Assembly (NCBI RefSeq): GCF_900143515.1
Contig: NZ_FSQT01000002.1
Location: forward strand, 2,667,501 to 2,731,500
Direction of reading: 5' to 3'
Length of the DNA: 64,000 nt
Origin: Micromonospora cremea
Lineage (GTDB): Bacteria; Actinomycetota; Actinomycetes; Mycobacteriales; Micromonosporaceae
Below are positions 61,777 to 64,000 of this stretch, in pieces; within the stretch, counting starts at the first letter, position 1; every line of letters starts with the position of its first letter. Under the pieces are notes generated by a model. It saw only the letters and a list, made by a program, of their open reading frames with translations. It was not told the DNA's origin and did no database searches. The translations under genes and the position numbers were made by a program.

Positions 61777-62844
61777 ATGCCTGCCTCATGGACACTCGCC
61801 GTTGCCCGTGGTGACCTCGGCCGGACCACCTTCGTCGATGGCGTGACGCCCGCCCTGTCCGATGGTGAGGCGCTGCTCCGTGTGGACCGTGTCGGCCTCA
61901 CGGCCAACAACGTGACCTACGCGGTGCTCGGTGACTCGATGCGCTACTGGCAGTTCTTTCCGCCGGACGCCCGTGGGCTCGGGCCGCAGTGGGGGCTTCC
62001 GCCGCTGTGGGGCTTCGCCGAGGTGATCGCTTCGGCGGTTCCGGAGGTCGCGGCGGGGCAGCGGGTCTACGGCTACCTCCCGTCCGCGGGTCACCTCGTG
62101 GTGCGGCCGCACCGGGTGGATGCGTCCGGTTTCCGCGACGCGAGCAGGCACCGCGCCGAGCTGCCCTCGCCGTACAACGCCTACCGGTCGACCACCGGCG
62201 ACTCGGCGTACCGGCCCGACCAGGAGGATCTGCTGATCCTGTTCCGGCCGCTGTTCTTCACCTCCTTCATGCTGGCCGATCAGGTCGTCGACAACGGCTT
62301 CTACGGCGCGGCGTCGCTGGTGATGTCGTCGGCGTCCAGCAAGACCGCCTACGCCACGGCGTTCGAACTGCACGGTCGCGGCCCACGCCTGGTCGGGCTC
62401 ACCTCACCCGGCAACCTCGCCTTCACGCGGTCACTCGGCTGCTACGACGAGGTCCTCTCCTACGACGACATCGGCGTCCTCGACGTGGGTCCGACCGTCT
62501 ATCTCGATCTGTCCGGCGCGCCATCGACCCGTGCCGCTCTGCGACGGCATCTCGGTGACCAGCTCGTGCGGGACATCGCGGTCGGGCTCACCAACCAGAC
62601 CCCGAACGCCGACGCCGCCGAGGAGGTGTTCTTCGCGCCGGTCCAGATGCGCAAGCGCAGTCAGGAATGGGGCCGCGAAGGGCTCGACCAACGGTTTACC
62701 GAGGCCTGGCAACGGTTCACCGCCGTGGTGAGTGGCTGGCTCGACGTCCGGGTCGGTGCGGGGCCGGAAGCCCTGCGGAACGCGTGGCTCGAGGTCCTCG
62801 GCGGTCGTACGCCACCACGGGTGGGGCACGTCGTCCAGTTGTGA
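61777..62844 (+). CDS. DUF2855 family protein (MDR-like)
   Basis: A 355-residue protein. It resembles medium-chain dehydrogenases in order of blocks but lacks zinc ligands: LTANNVTYAVLGDSMRYWQFFP, LPPLWGFAEVIAS, GQRVYGYLPSAGHLVV, ADQVVDNGFYGAASLVMSSASSKTAYATAF and GPRLVGLTSPGNLAFTRSLGCYDEVLSYDD (in parts). The SASSKTA region takes the place of the classical NAD-binding Gly motif, and the family has no proven reaction. It is monocistronic with an own palindromic operator. The convergent neighbour is an SDR oxidoreductase. Confidence 0.9.
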   Translation: MPASWTLAVARGDLGRTTFVDGVTPALSDGEALLRVDRVGLTANNVTYAVLGDSMRYWQFFPPDARGLGPQWGLPPLWGFAEVIASAVPEVAAGQRVYGYLPSAGHLVVRPHRVDASGFRDASRHRAELPSPYNAYRSTTGDSAYRPDQEDLLILFRPLFFTSFMLADQVVDNGFYGAASLVMSSASSKTAYATAFELHGRGPRLVGLTSPGNLAFTRSLGCYDEVLSYDDIGVLDVGPTVYLDLSGAPSTRAALRRHLGDQLVRDIAVGLTNQTPNADAAEEVFFAPVQMRKRSQEWGREGLDQRFTEAWQRFTAVVSGWLDVRVGAGPEALRNAWLEVLGGRTPPRVGHVVQL

Positions 62845-62878
62845 CTAATCCCTGATCGACCGGAAACGGCACTGACCG

Positions 62879-63679
62879 TTACGGGACGATCGCGTCGACG
62901 TAGCCGCCGTCGACCCGGACCGCAGCGCCGGTCGTCGCGGAGGCGAGGGGAGAGGCGAGGTACGTGACCATGTTGGCGATCTCCTCGGGCTCGATCAGCC
63001 GCTGAAGCAGGGACTGCGGCCTGTGCAGTCGCATGAACTCCCGCTGCGCCTCCTCCCACGGCAGGCTGTCGCCCATGAGCTCGGAGATGAAGTCCTCCAC
63101 GCCTCCGGTGTGGGTGGGCCCGGCGAGCACCGAGTTGACGGTCACGCTCGTGCCGGCGGCAGCCTTCGCGAACCCGCGCGAGACGCCGAGAAGTGCCGTC
63201 TTGGTGACACCGTAGTGGATCATTTCGGCCGGGATCACGACAGCCGAGTCGCTGCCGACGTACTGCACGCGCCCCCAGCCGCGCTCCATCATCCCGGGCA
63301 GGTAGGCCCGGGTCAGCCGGACGCCGGCCAGCACGTTCACCTCGAAGTAGCGACGCCACTCGTCATCCGGGATCTCCAGCGCGGGGGTGGGGCCGAAGAT
63401 GCCGAGATTGTTGATGAGAATGTCGACGGTGGGCAGCAGGTCGAGGGTCCGCGCGGCGCCCTCGTCGCTGGTCACGTCGGCATCGATCTCGATCACGTCG
63501 GCACCGGGGACCTCGTTCCGCAACGCCACCGCCGCCTGCTGGACGCTGGCGGCGGTACGGCCGTTGACCGCCACCCGGGCCCCCGCGCGGGCGAGGCCGG
63601 CGGCGATGGCAGCACCGATTCCCTGGGTCGAACCGGTGACCAGCGCGGTCCTGCCGGCGAGATCGATGTGAACCGTCAT
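62879..63679 (-). CDS. SDR-family NAD(P)-dependent oxidoreductase
   Basis: A 266-residue short-chain dehydrogenase; ATG 63679 (MTVHIDLAGRTALVTG) is the natural family start, although the frame is open further upstream. Cofactor motif TGSTQGIGAAIA, NGR after beta-2 (typical of NADP preference by the Arg), NNLGIFG, catalytic Ser in YVGSDSAVV, and Y-x3-K in IHYGVTKTALLGVSRG are all present. The C-terminal lid ends GAAVRVDGGYVDAIVP. Substrate cannot be deduced. It is convergent with the DUF2855 gene. Confidence 0.93.
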   Translation of the reverse strand: MTVHIDLAGRTALVTGSTQGIGAAIAAGLARAGARVAVNGRTAASVQQAAVALRNEVPGADVIEIDADVTSDEGAARTLDLLPTVDILINNLGIFGPTPALEIPDDEWRRYFEVNVLAGVRLTRAYLPGMMERGWGRVQYVGSDSAVVIPAEMIHYGVTKTALLGVSRGFAKAAAGTSVTVNSVLAGPTHTGGVEDFISELMGDSLPWEEAQREFMRLHRPQSLLQRLIEPEEIANMVTYLASPLASATTGAAVRVDGGYVDAIVP

Positions 63680-64000
63680 GTTGTCCTGTTCCTTCGCACT
63701 TCCCCGGCCACCCCGGGTCGGGGGACCGCTTCGGGCAACCTCGACCGTAACGGTGCCCGCCGAACCCGGCAGCGTGAGTCGCGGCAAATCCAGGCGCCAC
63801 CTCAGTTTCCGTCGCCCCGGAACGCGAGGACCGGCGCGGCCGCGGTGCCGGACCTCGCCGCCGAACCTGGTACCGGCCGGCTCAGAAAATCTATGCCGGA
63901 ACAGGTAGATATCCTCGGTGGTGCGGGGTAACGTTCTGCGAGTCGAGAGCAGAGAGTTACAAAGACGCAGACGGACCGCCCGGCCGTGAGGTCACGACGG
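63680..64000. other. Promoter region at the window end, no gene seen
   Basis: 321 bp upstream of the SDR gene. The part nearest that gene is GC-rich; around 63880-63960 the DNA is locally AT-richer (AGAAAATCTATG, GTAGATATCC, GAGAGTTACAAAGACG) and could hold divergent promoters for the SDR gene and a rightward gene beyond the window. Nothing codes convincingly here. Confidence 0.45.

Overview
This window is very GC-rich DNA from an actinomycete. It most likely comes from the Micromonosporaceae, and I favour Micromonospora or a close relative. The grounds are the pervasive GC third-position bias, many GTG starts, translationally coupled GTGA/ATGA overlaps, type VII secretion (T7SS) genes with Gly-rich substrates, an actinobacterial ydaO/c-di-AMP riboswitch, and palindromic dispersed elements whose look I associate with that genus (from memory, not searched). 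I found no rRNA, tRNA, CRISPR array, transposase or prophage genes.

Layout. 1-3.7 kb: the end of a T7SS locus (a membrane protein tail, two secreted-substrate-like proteins, a convergent mycosin protease). 3.7-8 kb: winged-helix regulator, beta-carbonic anhydrase, a secreted VldE-like cell-wall enzyme behind a c-di-AMP riboswitch, and a YibE/F membrane protein. 8-14.1 kb: a copper module (CPH-type ATPase, CsoR, CopZ, a secreted His-rich protein, CPC-type CopA) with three matching CsoR-type palindromes. 14.2-22.2 kb: CsbD, small regulators, a secreted tripeptidyl-peptidase-like hydrolase, an ECF42-type sigma/DGPF/reductase operon, a DUF2786 protein and a DUF2243-CtaG pair ending in a palindromic repeat. 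22.2-24.4 kb: a four-gene T7SS toxin/immunity cassette. 24.7-31.6 kb: a beta-oxidation operon with a TetR regulator. 31.6-42.1 kb: zf-HC2 membrane protein, TRM11-like methyltransferase, then the complete kdp potassium system with two tiny upstream membrane proteins and KdpDE.

42.2-51.7 kb: dienelactone hydrolase, DUF421 protein, two beta-propeller proteins, a chimeric ATPase/sugar-kinase pseudogene, a large secreted subtilase disrupted by two single-base frameshifts, an alcohol dehydrogenase and a HxlR regulator. 51.8-56.2 kb: a DHA2 multidrug exporter, two short gene remnants, LtrA, a DUF5994-like protein and a LapA-domain protein. 56.7-61.7 kb: a tightly coupled GT4-GT4-(alpha/alpha)6-GH130 operon that looks like an intracellular beta-mannoside synthesis and phosphorolysis unit. 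61.7-64 kb: DUF2855 protein and an SDR oxidoreductase.

The most interesting parts are the GH130/GT4 operon, the T7SS toxin cassette, the triple CsoR operator array, the ATPase-kinase fusion scar, the frameshifted subtilase, and the repeat that encodes the end of CtaG. Functional names come from motif recognition by eye; no database search was run.
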